DNA from: Myxococcota bacterium
GTDB taxonomy: Bacteria > Myxococcota_A > UBA9160 > UBA6930
Assembly (NCBI GenBank): GCA_028285625.1
Contig: JANQOX010000006.1
Coordinates: forward strand, 122,346 to 186,345
Length of the DNA stretch: 64,000 nucleotides
Direction of reading: 5' to 3'
Positions within the stretch are counted from its first letter, which is position 1. Each line of letters starts with the position of its first letter. The position numbers and the translations under genes were made by a program. Below the pieces are notes generated by a model, which was not told the origin of the DNA, did not search any database, and worked only from the letters and a program-made list of their open reading frames with translations. Shown here in pieces: positions 32,440 to 41,586 of the stretch.

Positions 32440-33864
32440 CTAGAGCAGCTCCGCCAGGGCGTCGCCCGCGCGCCACCCCAGCAGCAGGTCGCCCTCGACC
32501 CCGAGCGCGGCCAGGGGTTCGCGCGGCAGCACGAAGATGGGGTCGCGCCCCCCGTGCCGCAGCCTGGCCGCGCCGGGCCAGCCGCCGCCCGGGGGCGGGT
32601 CGGCCAGGGCGGCCTCGTCATCCCATTCGGGTTCCACCAGCAGCGGGGCCCGCTTGAGGCGGCCCTCCGAGAACGGCATGAGCCGAGCGATGGCCGCCTC
32701 GGCCCTCTCGGCATGGTCCTCGAAGGTGCTCGGGTCGTCGGGCACCACGGTGCGCGCCACCAGGTCGCGGAAGCGCGTGCCCCGGGGCGAGGGGTGCCAG
32801 GACACCGCGTAGGTGCCCGGCCCCGTGGGTTCGTCGGGGTCGGTGACCAGGATGCTGCGCGGGGCCAGCGGCTCCGGCATGACGTCAGCCATGGCGCGGA
32901 GGTGGATGGCGAGGCGGCGGTGGCTGGGCACGGGCCCATCGAGAAAGCCGGGCACCGGGGCGCCCCAGCCGCGGAGGGCCTGGGCCAGGCGTGTGGGCGG
33001 CGCGTTCACGATCAGCAGTCGGCCCATCCACGCGTCGCCCGGACCGCGTCGCGCAATGCCTGGGTGATCGCCCACGCGCACGAACTCGAACGGGGTCTTC
33101 AGCGTGCGGAATTCGGCGTGCAGGGCCGAGAGCCGCTGGCGGATCAGGTCGCGAAGTCCCGCGGCGCCGGTCGGGTGGGCGCCGCCTCCCGCGAGCGCGG
33201 CGCCCATGAGACGCGCGCGCGCTTCGGGTGACGGCTCGGCCGCGGCCAGTGAGCCGAAGGCCCGCACTTCGGCGGCCAGCACCGCGCGCAGACGGTCGGA
33301 TGCGCCCTCGAGTTCCTGGGGCAGGCCGCGCATGTGGCGCTGGCCGCTGGCCACGGTTGCTGCACCCGCGGTCGCGACGCGCGGCGTCGCGCGTCGGCGA
33401 CCGATGGCGCGGCGGGGCGCATCGACCACGGGCGCTTCGAGCATCGCCTGGGCTTCGGCGTGTGCCGCCTCTTCGAGCGCCTGGGCGAGCTCGTAGGCTT
33501 CCTCGGGCTTGGCCAGTCCCCACGCCACCCATTCCTCGGCGGTCGCAGCAGCGCCGCCCACGTCGATGCGGGCGTCGGGCAGGATCACCTGGTGCGACGG
33601 CGTGTGGGTCTCGAACGCGCGGCGGTCGATCAGCGCGAGCCCCAGGGCCTGGAGGCACGGGTCGAGGATGCCTGCGTTCGCCGGGCCCGGTAGCGCAAAC
33701 GGCTCGCGCAGCAGCGGCGGCGTCCGGACCGCGATCTCCTCTTCCGCAACCAGGACGCGATGACCGGCACGCGCCAGGCGTACGCCGGCCACCAGGCCGG
33801 GCAGGGCGCCGCCGAGCACGAGCACGTCCCAGCGCCGAGCGCGGTGGCTCGCCGTCCCCGCCAT
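32440..33864 (-). CDS. NAD(P)/FAD-binding Rossmann protein, phytoene-desaturase/amine-oxidase-like
   Basis: The protein is 474 residues. It opens DVLVLGGALPGLVAGVRLARAGHRVLVAEEE, a dinucleotide-binding fold in which the usual GxGxxG is GGALPG. The rest is weakly conserved: an Ala/Arg-rich helical stretch (about 130-200), then LLIVNAPPTRLAQALRGWG, YAVSWHPSPRGTRFRDLVART and a C-terminal LLLGWRAGDALAELL resembling an FAD-proximal end. It may be a flavoprotein oxidoreductase, but substrate and activity are unknown. It lies two bases after purM, in the same operon. Confidence 0.6.
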   Translation of the reverse strand: MAGTASHRARRWDVLVLGGALPGLVAGVRLARAGHRVLVAEEEIAVRTPPLLREPFALPGPANAGILDPCLQALGLALIDRRAFETHTPSHQVILPDARIDVGGAAATAEEWVAWGLAKPEEAYELAQALEEAAHAEAQAMLEAPVVDAPRRAIGRRRATPRVATAGAATVASGQRHMRGLPQELEGASDRLRAVLAAEVRAFGSLAAAEPSPEARARLMGAALAGGGAHPTGAAGLRDLIRQRLSALHAEFRTLKTPFEFVRVGDHPGIARRGPGDAWMGRLLIVNAPPTRLAQALRGWGAPVPGFLDGPVPSHRRLAIHLRAMADVMPEPLAPRSILVTDPDEPTGPGTYAVSWHPSPRGTRFRDLVARTVVPDDPSTFEDHAERAEAAIARLMPFSEGRLKRAPLLVEPEWDDEAALADPPPGGGWPGAARLRHGGRDPIFVLPREPLAALGVEGDLLLGWRAGDALAELL

Positions 33865-33866
33865 GC

Positions 33867-34970
33867 CTAGGCCTCGGGCGGAGCGAACAGGACGGCGGGC
33901 TCTTCTTCGGGCTTGCGCTCGATCACGCCTACCCGGTAGGCGCGCTCGCCCATCGCCTGGAGGCGATCGACCACGTCGCTGGCTTCTTCGCGGGCTACGG
34001 CCAGCACCATGCCGAGGCCGCAGTTGAACACGCGCCTCATCTCGGTCTCGGGGATCTCACCATGCTGCTGGAGGAACCCGAAGATGGCCGGCCGCGGCCA
34101 TGTGTCCGGGTCGATGCGCGCGCGAACGCCGGCGGGCAGGATGCGGGGCAGGTTGCCCTCGAAGCCACCACCCGTCACGTGGACGATGCCGTTGATCGTG
34201 AAGTCGCGGACCAGGTTGAGGACCGGCTTCACGTAGATTCGCGTGGGCGCGAGCAGCGCCGCGGCCAGCGAGGTGTTGAGCTCGTCCGGGGCGCTGCGCA
34301 GGTCGAACTTGCCCGCGGCGACGCCGGCGTCGACGATCTCGCGCACGAGCGAGAATCCGTTGCTGTGCAGGCCGCTCGATGCGATGCCCACCAGCACGTC
34401 GCCCACGCCGATCGACGAGCCGTCGATCACCTTGTCGCGCTCGCAGACGCCCACGCCGAAGCCCACGAGCTCGAGTTCGCCCTTGCCGTAGAAGCCCGGC
34501 ATGCTCGCGGTCTCGCCGCCCAGCAGGGCGCAGCCCGAGCGGCGGCAGCCCTCGGCGATGCCGCGCAGGGCCTCGGCCGCGATCTCCTCGTCGAGGGAGT
34601 CCATGGCCAGGTAGTCGAGGAAGACCAGGGGCTCGGCGCCCTGCACCACGAGGTCGTTCACGACCATGGCGACGCAGTCGATTCCGATCGTGTCGTAGCG
34701 CCCGAGCAGCGCGGCCAGCTTGAGCTTGGTGCCGACCCCGTCGGCGCCCGCCACGAACACCGGGTCGTCGTAGCGTTCGGGCGCCTTGAACAAGCCCGCG
34801 AAGCCGCCGATCGAGGAGAGGATCTCGGGGCGGAACGTGCTCCGGCCGATCTCCTTGACCTCTGCGATGAATCCCTCGTCGCGGTCGAGGTCGACGCCGG
34901 CGCGCGCGTAGGCGGGTGCGGTGGCCTCGCCGTCGTCGGCGGCGATGGGAGCTTTCTTGGGGGGAGCCAC
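33867..34970 (-). CDS. purM: Phosphoribosylformylglycinamidine cyclo-ligase (AIR synthetase)
   Basis: ATP-dependent fifth step of purine synthesis, closing the imidazole ring of AIR. The protein is 367 residues, slightly long because of a Lys/Ala-rich N-terminal tail. YARAGVDLDRDEGFIAEVK, VAGADGVGTKLKLA, DCVAMVVNDLVVQGAEPLVFLDYLA and LLGGETASMPGFY are diagnostic. C-terminal blocks HVTGGGFEGNLPRI and FNCGLGMVLAV are intact. The start is GTG. It heads a leftward string with the Rossmann protein and the MsbA-like exporter. Confidence 0.96.
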   Translation of the reverse strand: MAPPKKAPIAADDGEATAPAYARAGVDLDRDEGFIAEVKEIGRSTFRPEILSSIGGFAGLFKAPERYDDPVFVAGADGVGTKLKLAALLGRYDTIGIDCVAMVVNDLVVQGAEPLVFLDYLAMDSLDEEIAAEALRGIAEGCRRSGCALLGGETASMPGFYGKGELELVGFGVGVCERDKVIDGSSIGVGDVLVGIASSGLHSNGFSLVREIVDAGVAAGKFDLRSAPDELNTSLAAALLAPTRIYVKPVLNLVRDFTINGIVHVTGGGFEGNLPRILPAGVRARIDPDTWPRPAIFGFLQQHGEIPETEMRRVFNCGLGMVLAVAREEASDVVDRLQAMGERAYRVGVIERKPEEEPAVLFAPPEA

Positions 34971-35024
34971 GGGGATTCGATAGGGCGCGACGGGCCCGGG
35001 GTCAAGCAGGAAGCGCCCTCGGGG

Positions 35025-36050
35025 CTATCCCCCGAGCACCAGCTCGGCCATGGTGCGCATGGTGTCCGTGTCGCGGTTCGCCAGCAGCAGCGTCGTGACC
35101 GGGGTCTCGCGCCATGCGGCCAGGCGGTCGCGAATGCGATCGACCGGCCCCACCAGCGAGATCTCGTCGGCGAACTCGTCGGGAACCGCCTGGACGGCCT
35201 CGGCGCGCTTCCCGGCCAGGAACAGGTCCTGCACCTTCTCCGCCTCGGCCTCGAAGCCCATCCGGCCCATCAGCTCCATGTGGAAGTTGCGTTTCTTGGC
35301 CCCCATGCCGCCGATGTAGAAGCCCAGGGACATCTTCACGGGCATGAGGCCCGCGGAGATGTCGTCGGTGATGCTCACCATCGCCATCGCCGCGATCTCG
35401 AAGCCGGGCTTCGCGCCGGACAGCTGGTCCGCGTAGACCTCCTGCCGGTAGGGCGAGTAGTAGAGCGGCAGCCAGCCATCGGCGATCTCGGCGGTCATCG
35501 CCACGTTCTTCGGGCCTTCGGCGCCGAGAAAGATCGGCACGTCGGCGCGCAGCGGGTGCGTGATCGGGCGCAGCGGCTTGCCCAGCTGCCAGGACCCCGG
35601 GCCGGTGTAGGGCAGGGGGTAGTGCGGCCCGTCACTGGTGACCGGCGCCTCGCGGCGGAGCACCTGACGCACGATGTCGACGTACTCGCGGGTTCGCGAC
35701 AGCGGCTTCGAGAAACCCTGCCCGTACCAGCCTTCGACGACCTGCGGGCCCGAGACCCCCAGGCCCAGGGTCACGCGCCCGTTCGTCAGGTGGTCGAGGG
35801 TGAGCACGTGCATGGCGGTGGAGGTGGGCGTGCGGCCCGATAGCTGCACGACGGCCGTGCCCAGCCGGATGCGCTCGGTGTGGGCGCCGATCCAGGCCAG
35901 CGGGGTAAAAGCGTCCGACCCCCAGGCCTCGGCGGTCCAGACCGAGTCGAAGCCCAGGGATTCGGCGGCCTGGGCGGCCTCGACGAAGCCCTCGGGCGGG
36001 CCGGCGCCCCAGTAGCCGAGCTGAAGTCCGAGTGCGAGATCCTTGGCCAC
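35025..36050 (-). CDS. LLM-class F420/FMN-dependent oxidoreductase
   Basis: Luciferase-like TIM-barrel protein of 341 residues. LGLQLGYWGAGPPEGFVEAAQAAESLGFDSVWTAEAWGSD, RIRLGTAVVQLSGRTPTSTAMHVLTLDHLTNGRVTLGLGVSGPQVVEGWYG and DVPIFLGAEGPKNVAMTAEIADGW are typical of F420-dependent members, though FMN use cannot be excluded. GTG 36050 is chosen for the strong AGGAGGAACC just upstream. Divergent from the GT2 gene; the 169-base gap shows no clear promoter. The presence of such genes hints at F420 in this organism but does not prove it. Confidence 0.85.
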   Translation of the reverse strand: MAKDLALGLQLGYWGAGPPEGFVEAAQAAESLGFDSVWTAEAWGSDAFTPLAWIGAHTERIRLGTAVVQLSGRTPTSTAMHVLTLDHLTNGRVTLGLGVSGPQVVEGWYGQGFSKPLSRTREYVDIVRQVLRREAPVTSDGPHYPLPYTGPGSWQLGKPLRPITHPLRADVPIFLGAEGPKNVAMTAEIADGWLPLYYSPYRQEVYADQLSGAKPGFEIAAMAMVSITDDISAGLMPVKMSLGFYIGGMGAKKRNFHMELMGRMGFEAEAEKVQDLFLAGKRAEAVQAVPDEFADEISLVGPVDRIRDRLAAWRETPVTTLLLANRDTDTMRTMAELVLGG

Positions 36051-36219
36051 GGTTCCTCCTGGGGCGGGTCGCGGGGGCTGGGCCGGTTTCGAGGTGCCGG
36101 TCGAAGGGCCGCGCGACGGGCTGAGCAGGATAGTCTCTCGCGCAAACCACCGCTGCGGGGCTCTCGTGATCGGGGGCCCCGGCGCCGGTGGGGCCCAGGG
36201 AGGTGCTATCGTCGTCGCC

Positions 36220-36906
36220 GTGCGGGTCGCGGTCGTGATCCCCACGCTGCACGAGGCCGGCCACATCGAGGCGACCCTCCGCCGCGCCCTCGCGGAGGAC
36301 GTGGATGTGATCGTGGCGGACGGCGGCAGCCGGGACCGCACCCTCGACCTCGCGCGCGCGCTCGGCGCCCGGGTGGTCTCCTGCGACCCCGGGCGCGCTT
36401 GCCAGCTCCAGGCGGGTTACGAGGCAGCCCTGGACTCCGACACGGTCTTGTTCCTTCACGCAGACACGCTCCTCCCCGAGGGTTGGCGCCGCGCCGTCGC
36501 GCGCGCGTTGACCGACGAGACCGTCGTGGGCGGCGCCTTCTCCCTGCGCTTCGCCGAAGGCGGCCGCGGGCTGCGCGCCGTGGCCTGGGGCGTGGGCGTG
36601 CGTTCGGCTCTCTTCGGTCGCCCCTACGGCGACCAGGCGATCTTCGCACGGCGCACGGCGCTGGCGGCCGTGGGCGGCGTGCCGCAGGCGCCCATCATGG
36701 AAGACCTCGACCTGGTGGCCGCCCTGCGCCGGTGCGGTGCGCTGCGCATCCTGCCCGAGGCCGTCGTCACCTCGGGGCGTCGCTACCTGCGAAACGGTGT
36801 GGCCTGGACGGTGCTGCGCAACCAGCTGGCCCTGCTCGCGCGGGGCTTCGGGGTGTCGGCCGAGCGCATCGCCGCCTGGTACGGCGCTGGGAGCCCGCCG
36901 TCTTGA
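36220..36906 (+). CDS. Family 2 glycosyltransferase, TIGR04283-like
   Basis: The protein is 228 residues, a compact GT-A. VAVVIPTLHEAGHIEATLRRAL, IVADGGSRDRTLDLARALGARVVSCDPGRACQLQAGYEAA and LFLHADTLLPEGW (DXD as HAD) match the TIGR04283 group, named for selenium/arsenosugar associations whose function is mostly untested. FGRPYGDQAIFARR and MEDLDLVAALRR follow. GTG 36220 opens at the first strand; AGGGAGG is 16 bases upstream, so the start is less certain. TTGA overlap joins it to the ABC exporter. Confidence 0.78.
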   Translation: MRVAVVIPTLHEAGHIEATLRRALAEDVDVIVADGGSRDRTLDLARALGARVVSCDPGRACQLQAGYEAALDSDTVLFLHADTLLPEGWRRAVARALTDETVVGGAFSLRFAEGGRGLRAVAWGVGVRSALFGRPYGDQAIFARRTALAAVGGVPQAPIMEDLDLVAALRRCGALRILPEAVVTSGRRYLRNGVAWTVLRNQLALLARGFGVSAERIAAWYGAGSPPS

Positions 36907-38717
36907 GCGCCGCCGCGAGCCACTTCGAGACCGATCGCGACGAGATCGCCCGCAACCGGCGGGCGATGTTCCGCCGCTTGCGGCACTACGTGGGCCGCAA
37001 CCGCCGGGACTACGCCCTCGGCGTGACCTTCACGCTGCTGTACGTGGCCTTCTTCGTGGCGGTGCCCCTGATGGTGGGCTGGTCGGTGAAGGCGCTGGCC
37101 GAGGGCCTCCCCGCCGAAGAGATCGCGCGGCGCTGCGCGATCCTCGCGGCGGTCACGCTGGGTCGGTCGGGTCTGCGCTTCGTGTCGCGGGTCGCCATCT
37201 TCAATGCCGCGCGCGAGATCGAGTTCCAGCTGCGCAACGACCTGTTCGAGCATCTCCAGCGGCTGCCCCAGTCTTTCTACTTCCGCTGGCGCACGGGCGA
37301 TCTGATGAGCCGGTGCGTGAACGACCTCACGTCGGTGCGCCTGATGCTCGGACCCGGGCTGCTGTCGGTGGTGCAGTCGCCGGTGATGTTCGTCGCGGCC
37401 TTCGGCGCCATGCTGTGGATGGACCCGTGGCTCGCGGTGCTGGTGATGCTGCCGTATCCGCTGTTCGTGTTGATCGCGCGCGCGTTCGGGCGCGCGATGC
37501 ATGCGAACAACCTGGCGGTCCAGCATGGCATCGCCGACATGTCGAACCAGCTTCAGGAGTCGATCTCGGGCATCGCAGTCCTCAAGGCCTACGCCATGGA
37601 GGACACCGCGCGCCGGCGCTTCGACGAGGTGAGCCAGGACCTCTACGAGCGCCAGATCGGCATGGTGAAGGTCAACGGCGCCATGCCCGCGATCACGGGC
37701 CTGCTGCCGATGCTCGGCATGGCCATCGTCTTCTGGGTGAGCGGCGGGGCCATCCTCGGCGGCACCATGAGCATCGACGAGTTCTTCGCGTTCTCCATGT
37801 ACATCTACGAGCTCACATTTCCCACGTTCATCATGGGCTGGGTGTTCGCCCTGGTTCAGCGCGGAACCGCATCGATGCAGCGTATCGACGAGGTGCTCTC
37901 CACCGAGCCCACCATCGCCGACGCTCCGGACGCGCGGCCGCTCCCCGAGCTGCGCGGCGAGATCGCCTTCGAGAACCTCTCCTTCACGTATCCCGGCGAC
38001 GAGCGCGAGCCTGCGCTGCGAGACATCTCGCTGCGGGTGCCTGCGGGCACCGTGCTCGGCATCGTCGGCCCGGTGGGGGGCGGCAAGAGCACGCTGGCGT
38101 CCCTCGTCCCGCGGCTCTACGAGATTCCGGACGGCACCGTGTTCGTCGATGGCGTGGACGTGAACCGGATTCCCCTGCGCGACCTGCGTTCGCAGATCGC
38201 CATGGTCCCTCAGGATGCCTTCCTGTTCTCGATGAGCCTCGCGGACAACGTCGCCTACGGCCTGCCCGAGACCGACATGGCGCACGTGCGCGACGCCGCC
38301 GAGCGCGCGCAGCTCGCCAAGGACGTGGCCGACTTGCCCGATGCCTTCGGCACGCTGGTGGGCGAGCGCGGGGTGATGCTCTCGGGGGGCCAGCGCCAGC
38401 GCACGGCACTGGCTCGCGCGCTGGCTCTCGACCCCCGCATCCTGATCCTCGACGACACGTTGTCCGCCGTCGATGCGGAGACCGAGGCCGCCATCCAGGC
38501 GGGGCTCAGCCAGGTCTTCGCGGGCCGGACCGTGTTGGTTGTGGCGTCGCGCGTCTCGACCGTGCGCGAGGCGGACCTGATCGTGGTGATCGACCAAGGG
38601 CGCATCGTCGAGCGCGGCGTGCACGCCGACCTGGTGACGCAGGGCGGGCTCTACGCCCGGCTGGCCCAGGAGCAGGACGAAGCCGCGCCCGACGCCCCGG
38701 CGGTGGTCACGCCATGA
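36903..38717 (+). CDS. ABC exporter half, MdlA-like, with degenerate ATP site
   Basis: Half-transporter of 604 residues, six TM segments then an NBD. Walker A GPVGGGKST and signature LSGGQRQRTALARAL are intact, but Walker B reads ILILDDTLSAVD, with Asp replacing the catalytic Glu. The H-loop reads VVASRVSTV, with Ser replacing His. This is the pattern of the degenerate partner in heterodimeric exporters such as MdlA/YheI-type proteins. It pairs with the next gene, which has the complementary changes. TTG 36903 overlaps the GT2 stop. The stop starts a two-mini-ORF linker. Confidence 0.85.
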   Translation: MSAAASHFETDRDEIARNRRAMFRRLRHYVGRNRRDYALGVTFTLLYVAFFVAVPLMVGWSVKALAEGLPAEEIARRCAILAAVTLGRSGLRFVSRVAIFNAAREIEFQLRNDLFEHLQRLPQSFYFRWRTGDLMSRCVNDLTSVRLMLGPGLLSVVQSPVMFVAAFGAMLWMDPWLAVLVMLPYPLFVLIARAFGRAMHANNLAVQHGIADMSNQLQESISGIAVLKAYAMEDTARRRFDEVSQDLYERQIGMVKVNGAMPAITGLLPMLGMAIVFWVSGGAILGGTMSIDEFFAFSMYIYELTFPTFIMGWVFALVQRGTASMQRIDEVLSTEPTIADAPDARPLPELRGEIAFENLSFTYPGDEREPALRDISLRVPAGTVLGIVGPVGGGKSTLASLVPRLYEIPDGTVFVDGVDVNRIPLRDLRSQIAMVPQDAFLFSMSLADNVAYGLPETDMAHVRDAAERAQLAKDVADLPDAFGTLVGERGVMLSGGQRQRTALARALALDPRILILDDTLSAVDAETEAAIQAGLSQVFAGRTVLVVASRVSTVREADLIVVIDQGRIVERGVHADLVTQGGLYARLAQEQDEAAPDAPAVVTP

Positions 38718-38763
38718 CCCGTCCGGTGCGCGTGCCATGACGCATCCGTTGGGCGAGCCATGA
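38714..38763 (+). repeat. 23-bp repeat forming two linker mini-ORFs between the ABC half-transporter genes
   Basis: ATG 38714 overlaps the MdlA-like stop, reads MTRPVRVP and stops at 38738-38740. ATG 38737 overlaps that, reads MTHPLGEP and stops at 38761-38763. The partner gene ATG (38760) overlaps that stop. All joints are ATGA and the spacing is 23 bases, the same as at the rel junction. The two units match at 18 of 23 positions. Confidence 0.8.
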
Positions 38764-40634
38764 GCTTCGATCCGGTCTTCCACGAGGAAGAGCTCGGCAA
38801 GGCGGTGGATACGCGCCTTCTGCTGCGGCTCTGGCGCTACGTCGCGCCGTATCGCTGGCAGGTGATGCTCACGCTGCTGATGGTCGCGCCGATGTTCCTG
38901 CTCGAGCTGGCGCCGGCCTGGATCATCAAGACCGGCCTCGATCAGGTGATCCTCACGCCGGGCGGCACCGGCATGGCGGACGGCACGCGCAGCGCCGGCC
39001 CCTTCGACGCCCTCCTCGGCGGCCCGTCGGGTGAGCCCACCCTGGCCTGGCTCGTGCTGCTCTACGTGATCGCGATCCTGAGCTCGGCGGTGCTTCAGTA
39101 CCTGCACATGCTGCTGATGGCGGCGACGGGCCAGGCGGCCATGCGCGACCTGCGGCGCGTGGTCTTCGAGCACATCCAGAGTCTGCACCTGGGCTTCTTC
39201 GACACGGTTCCGGTGGGGCGGCTGGTGACGCGCGCCACCGGCGACGTCGAGCACGTGGCCGAGATGTTCGCTCAGGGCATCGTGGCGGCGGTCACCGACG
39301 TGATCAAGATGATCGGGTTCGCGACGGCGCTGTTCCTCGTGGACCCGGAGCTCGCGCTCTACACCTTCGCCGTGGTGCCGTTCCTGGCCGTGGGGCTGGT
39401 GATCTTCCGGCTCAAGGTGCGCGACGCATTCCGGCTGACGCGCGTCCTGCTCGCACGCATCAACGCCACCCTGCAGGAGACGGTGACGGGCATGAAGGTG
39501 GTGCAGCTCTTCACGCGGGAGCAGCGCAACCTGCGCGACTTCGAGCGCCTGAATGGCGAGCACCGCGACGGCTGGATCCAGTCGATCCGCTACGACTCCG
39601 CACTCTTCTCCACGGTCGAGATGGCCGGCGGCATCACCGTCGCCATCGTCATCTGGCAGGGCACGGGCCTGGCCTCGGCCGGCGTGATCTACGTCTTCAT
39701 CAACTGGATGCGCCGCTTCTTCATGCCGCTGCGGGACCTCTCGGCCAAGTACTCGGTGATGCAGAGCGCGATGGCGTCGATCGAGCGCATCTTCCAGCTG
39801 CTCGACACCGAGCCCGCCATCCAGGACCCCCCGGCCGAGCGCGCGGCGCGCTTCCAGGAGCCGGGCGCCGGGCAGGCGCGGGGTCGCGTCGAGTTCGAGA
39901 ACGTCTGGTTCGCCTACGGCGACGGCGACGAGACCGGCGACTGGGTGCTGCGCGACGTGTCGTTCGCCGTGGAGCCGGGGGAGAAGGTGGCCTTCGTGGG
40001 CGCCACGGGCGCCGGCAAGACGACCATCATCAAGCTGCTCACGCGGCTCTACGAGGTCGACCGCGGGCGCATCCTGCTGGACGGGGTCGACCTGCGCGAC
40101 CTGCCGCAGAGCGCGCTGCGCCGCCGGGTGGGGATGGTGCTTCAGGACGTGTTCCTGTTCTCGGGCACCGTCGAAGAGAACCTCCACCTCGGGCGTTCCG
40201 ACATCGACCCCGAGACCGTGCGCACGGCGGCGCGGGCCGTGGAGGCCGACCGCTTCATCGAGCGGCTGCCCCAGGGCTACGCCACCGAGGTTCGCGAGCG
40301 CGGCACCAACTTCTCGGCCGGGCAGCGTCAGCTGCTCTCCTTCGCGCGCGCGCTCGCCCACGGCGCCGACGTCCTGGTCCTCGACGAAGCGACGAGCTCG
40401 ATCGACACCGAGACCGAGGCCCTGGTGCAGCACGGCATCCACGTGCTGATGGAGGGCAAGACCTCGCTGGTGATCGCACACCGCCTCTCCACCATCGAGG
40501 ACGTGGACAAGATCCACGTCCTCGACCAGGGGCGGCTGGTGGAGAGCGGCACCCACGCGGCGCTCCTCGAGCAGGATGGGCTCTACGCGCGATTGCATCG
40601 GCTCCAGCAGCACGGCGAACCGGCCGCTGCGTAG
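38760..40634 (+). CDS. ABC exporter half, MdlB-like, with canonical ATP site
   Basis: Half-transporter of 624 residues and partner of the preceding gene. Walker A VGATGAGKTTIIK, Walker B VLVLDEATSSID and H-loop VIAHRLSTI are canonical. The signature is NFSAGQRQLLSFARAL instead of LSGGQ, as in MdlB-like proteins. Thus the heterodimer would have one active site (this protein's Walker A/B with the partner's LSGGQ) and one degenerate site. Six TM segments and a short loop insert after TM1 are visible. The substrate (lipid, peptide or drug) is unknown. Confidence 0.85.
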   Translation: MSFDPVFHEEELGKAVDTRLLLRLWRYVAPYRWQVMLTLLMVAPMFLLELAPAWIIKTGLDQVILTPGGTGMADGTRSAGPFDALLGGPSGEPTLAWLVLLYVIAILSSAVLQYLHMLLMAATGQAAMRDLRRVVFEHIQSLHLGFFDTVPVGRLVTRATGDVEHVAEMFAQGIVAAVTDVIKMIGFATALFLVDPELALYTFAVVPFLAVGLVIFRLKVRDAFRLTRVLLARINATLQETVTGMKVVQLFTREQRNLRDFERLNGEHRDGWIQSIRYDSALFSTVEMAGGITVAIVIWQGTGLASAGVIYVFINWMRRFFMPLRDLSAKYSVMQSAMASIERIFQLLDTEPAIQDPPAERAARFQEPGAGQARGRVEFENVWFAYGDGDETGDWVLRDVSFAVEPGEKVAFVGATGAGKTTIIKLLTRLYEVDRGRILLDGVDLRDLPQSALRRRVGMVLQDVFLFSGTVEENLHLGRSDIDPETVRTAARAVEADRFIERLPQGYATEVRERGTNFSAGQRQLLSFARALAHGADVLVLDEATSSIDTETEALVQHGIHVLMEGKTSLVIAHRLSTIEDVDKIHVLDQGRLVESGTHAALLEQDGLYARLHRLQQHGEPAAA

Positions 40635-40648
40635 AACCAGGGGAAGGC

Positions 40649-41548
40649 ATGAGAGACGGCGAGACGATCCTGTTGACCGGGCCCACCAGCCAGGTGGGGC
40701 TCCCGGTGGCGCGAGAACTCGCGAAGCGCCACCGCGTCCTGGGCCTGGCGCGCTTTTCGAAGGGGGGCGATCGCGAGCGCGTCGAGGCACTGGGCGTCGA
40801 GCCCATCGCGGTGGACCTGGCCGACGGCGACCTCGGCTTGGTGCCCGAAGACGTGGACGTGGTGCTCCACTTTGCGGTCGTGAAGTCCGGAGACTTCGAC
40901 TACGACCTGCGGGCGAACGCCGAGGGCGCGGCGCGCCTGGTCTCCCGTTGCCGGCGCGCCCGGGCCTTTCTGCACGTGTCGTCCGCAGGCGTCTACGCCC
41001 ATGCCGGGCCCGTGCCCCTGGCCGAGGACGCACGCCTCGGCGACAACCACCGGTCGCTCATGCCGACCTACTCGATCTCGAAGATCGCGGCGGAGAGCGC
41101 CGTGCGCTTCGCGGCGCGCGAGTTCGGCGTGCCCACCACCATCGCGCGGCTCTCCGTGCCCTACGGCGACGAGGGCGGCTGGCCCTGGTTCCACCTGATG
41201 ATGATGAAGTCCGGGGCGCCGATTCCGATCCATCCCCAGGGGCCCAACCGGTACAACCCCCTCCACGAAGACGACGTCCTCGCGCAGATTCCGGGCCTGC
41301 TCGACGCGGCCACGGTGCCGGCCACCACGGTCAACTGGGGCGGCGAGCCGGCCTCGATCGAGCAGTGGTGCGCCTGGCTCGCTGAGCTCACGGGCCTCGA
41401 GCCCCGTTTCGAGGAGACCCCGGACGCCTTCGGCAGCCTCGAGGTCGACCGGACCCGCCTCCACGGGCTGGTCGCGCCGGCCGCCGTGGGCTGGAAGGAC
41501 GGCATCCGCCGCCTGGTGCAGGCGCGCAACCCCGAAATGCTGCGGTAG
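40649..41548 (+). CDS. NAD-dependent epimerase/dehydratase (extended SDR)
   Basis: The protein is 299 residues. LLTGPTSQVGLPVARELAKRHRVLGLARF is the NAD site (GPTSQVG in place of GGAGFIG). VVLHFAVVKSGDFDYDLRANAEG, VSSAGVYAHAG and the YSISK catalytic pair follow. It opens ATGAGAGACG after AGGGGAAGG at good spacing. Substrate is unknown; related proteins occur with 2,4-dienoyl or steroid-type metabolism as well as nucleotide sugars. It follows the exporter by 14 bases and ends the string before smc. Confidence 0.75.
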   Translation: MRDGETILLTGPTSQVGLPVARELAKRHRVLGLARFSKGGDRERVEALGVEPIAVDLADGDLGLVPEDVDVVLHFAVVKSGDFDYDLRANAEGAARLVSRCRRARAFLHVSSAGVYAHAGPVPLAEDARLGDNHRSLMPTYSISKIAAESAVRFAAREFGVPTTIARLSVPYGDEGGWPWFHLMMMKSGAPIPIHPQGPNRYNPLHEDDVLAQIPGLLDAATVPATTVNWGGEPASIEQWCAWLAELTGLEPRFEETPDAFGSLEVDRTRLHGLVAPAAVGWKDGIRRLVQARNPEMLR

Positions 41549-41586
41549 AGGGCTTCGCCGGGGCCACGCGGCGGGAAGGGGCACTT

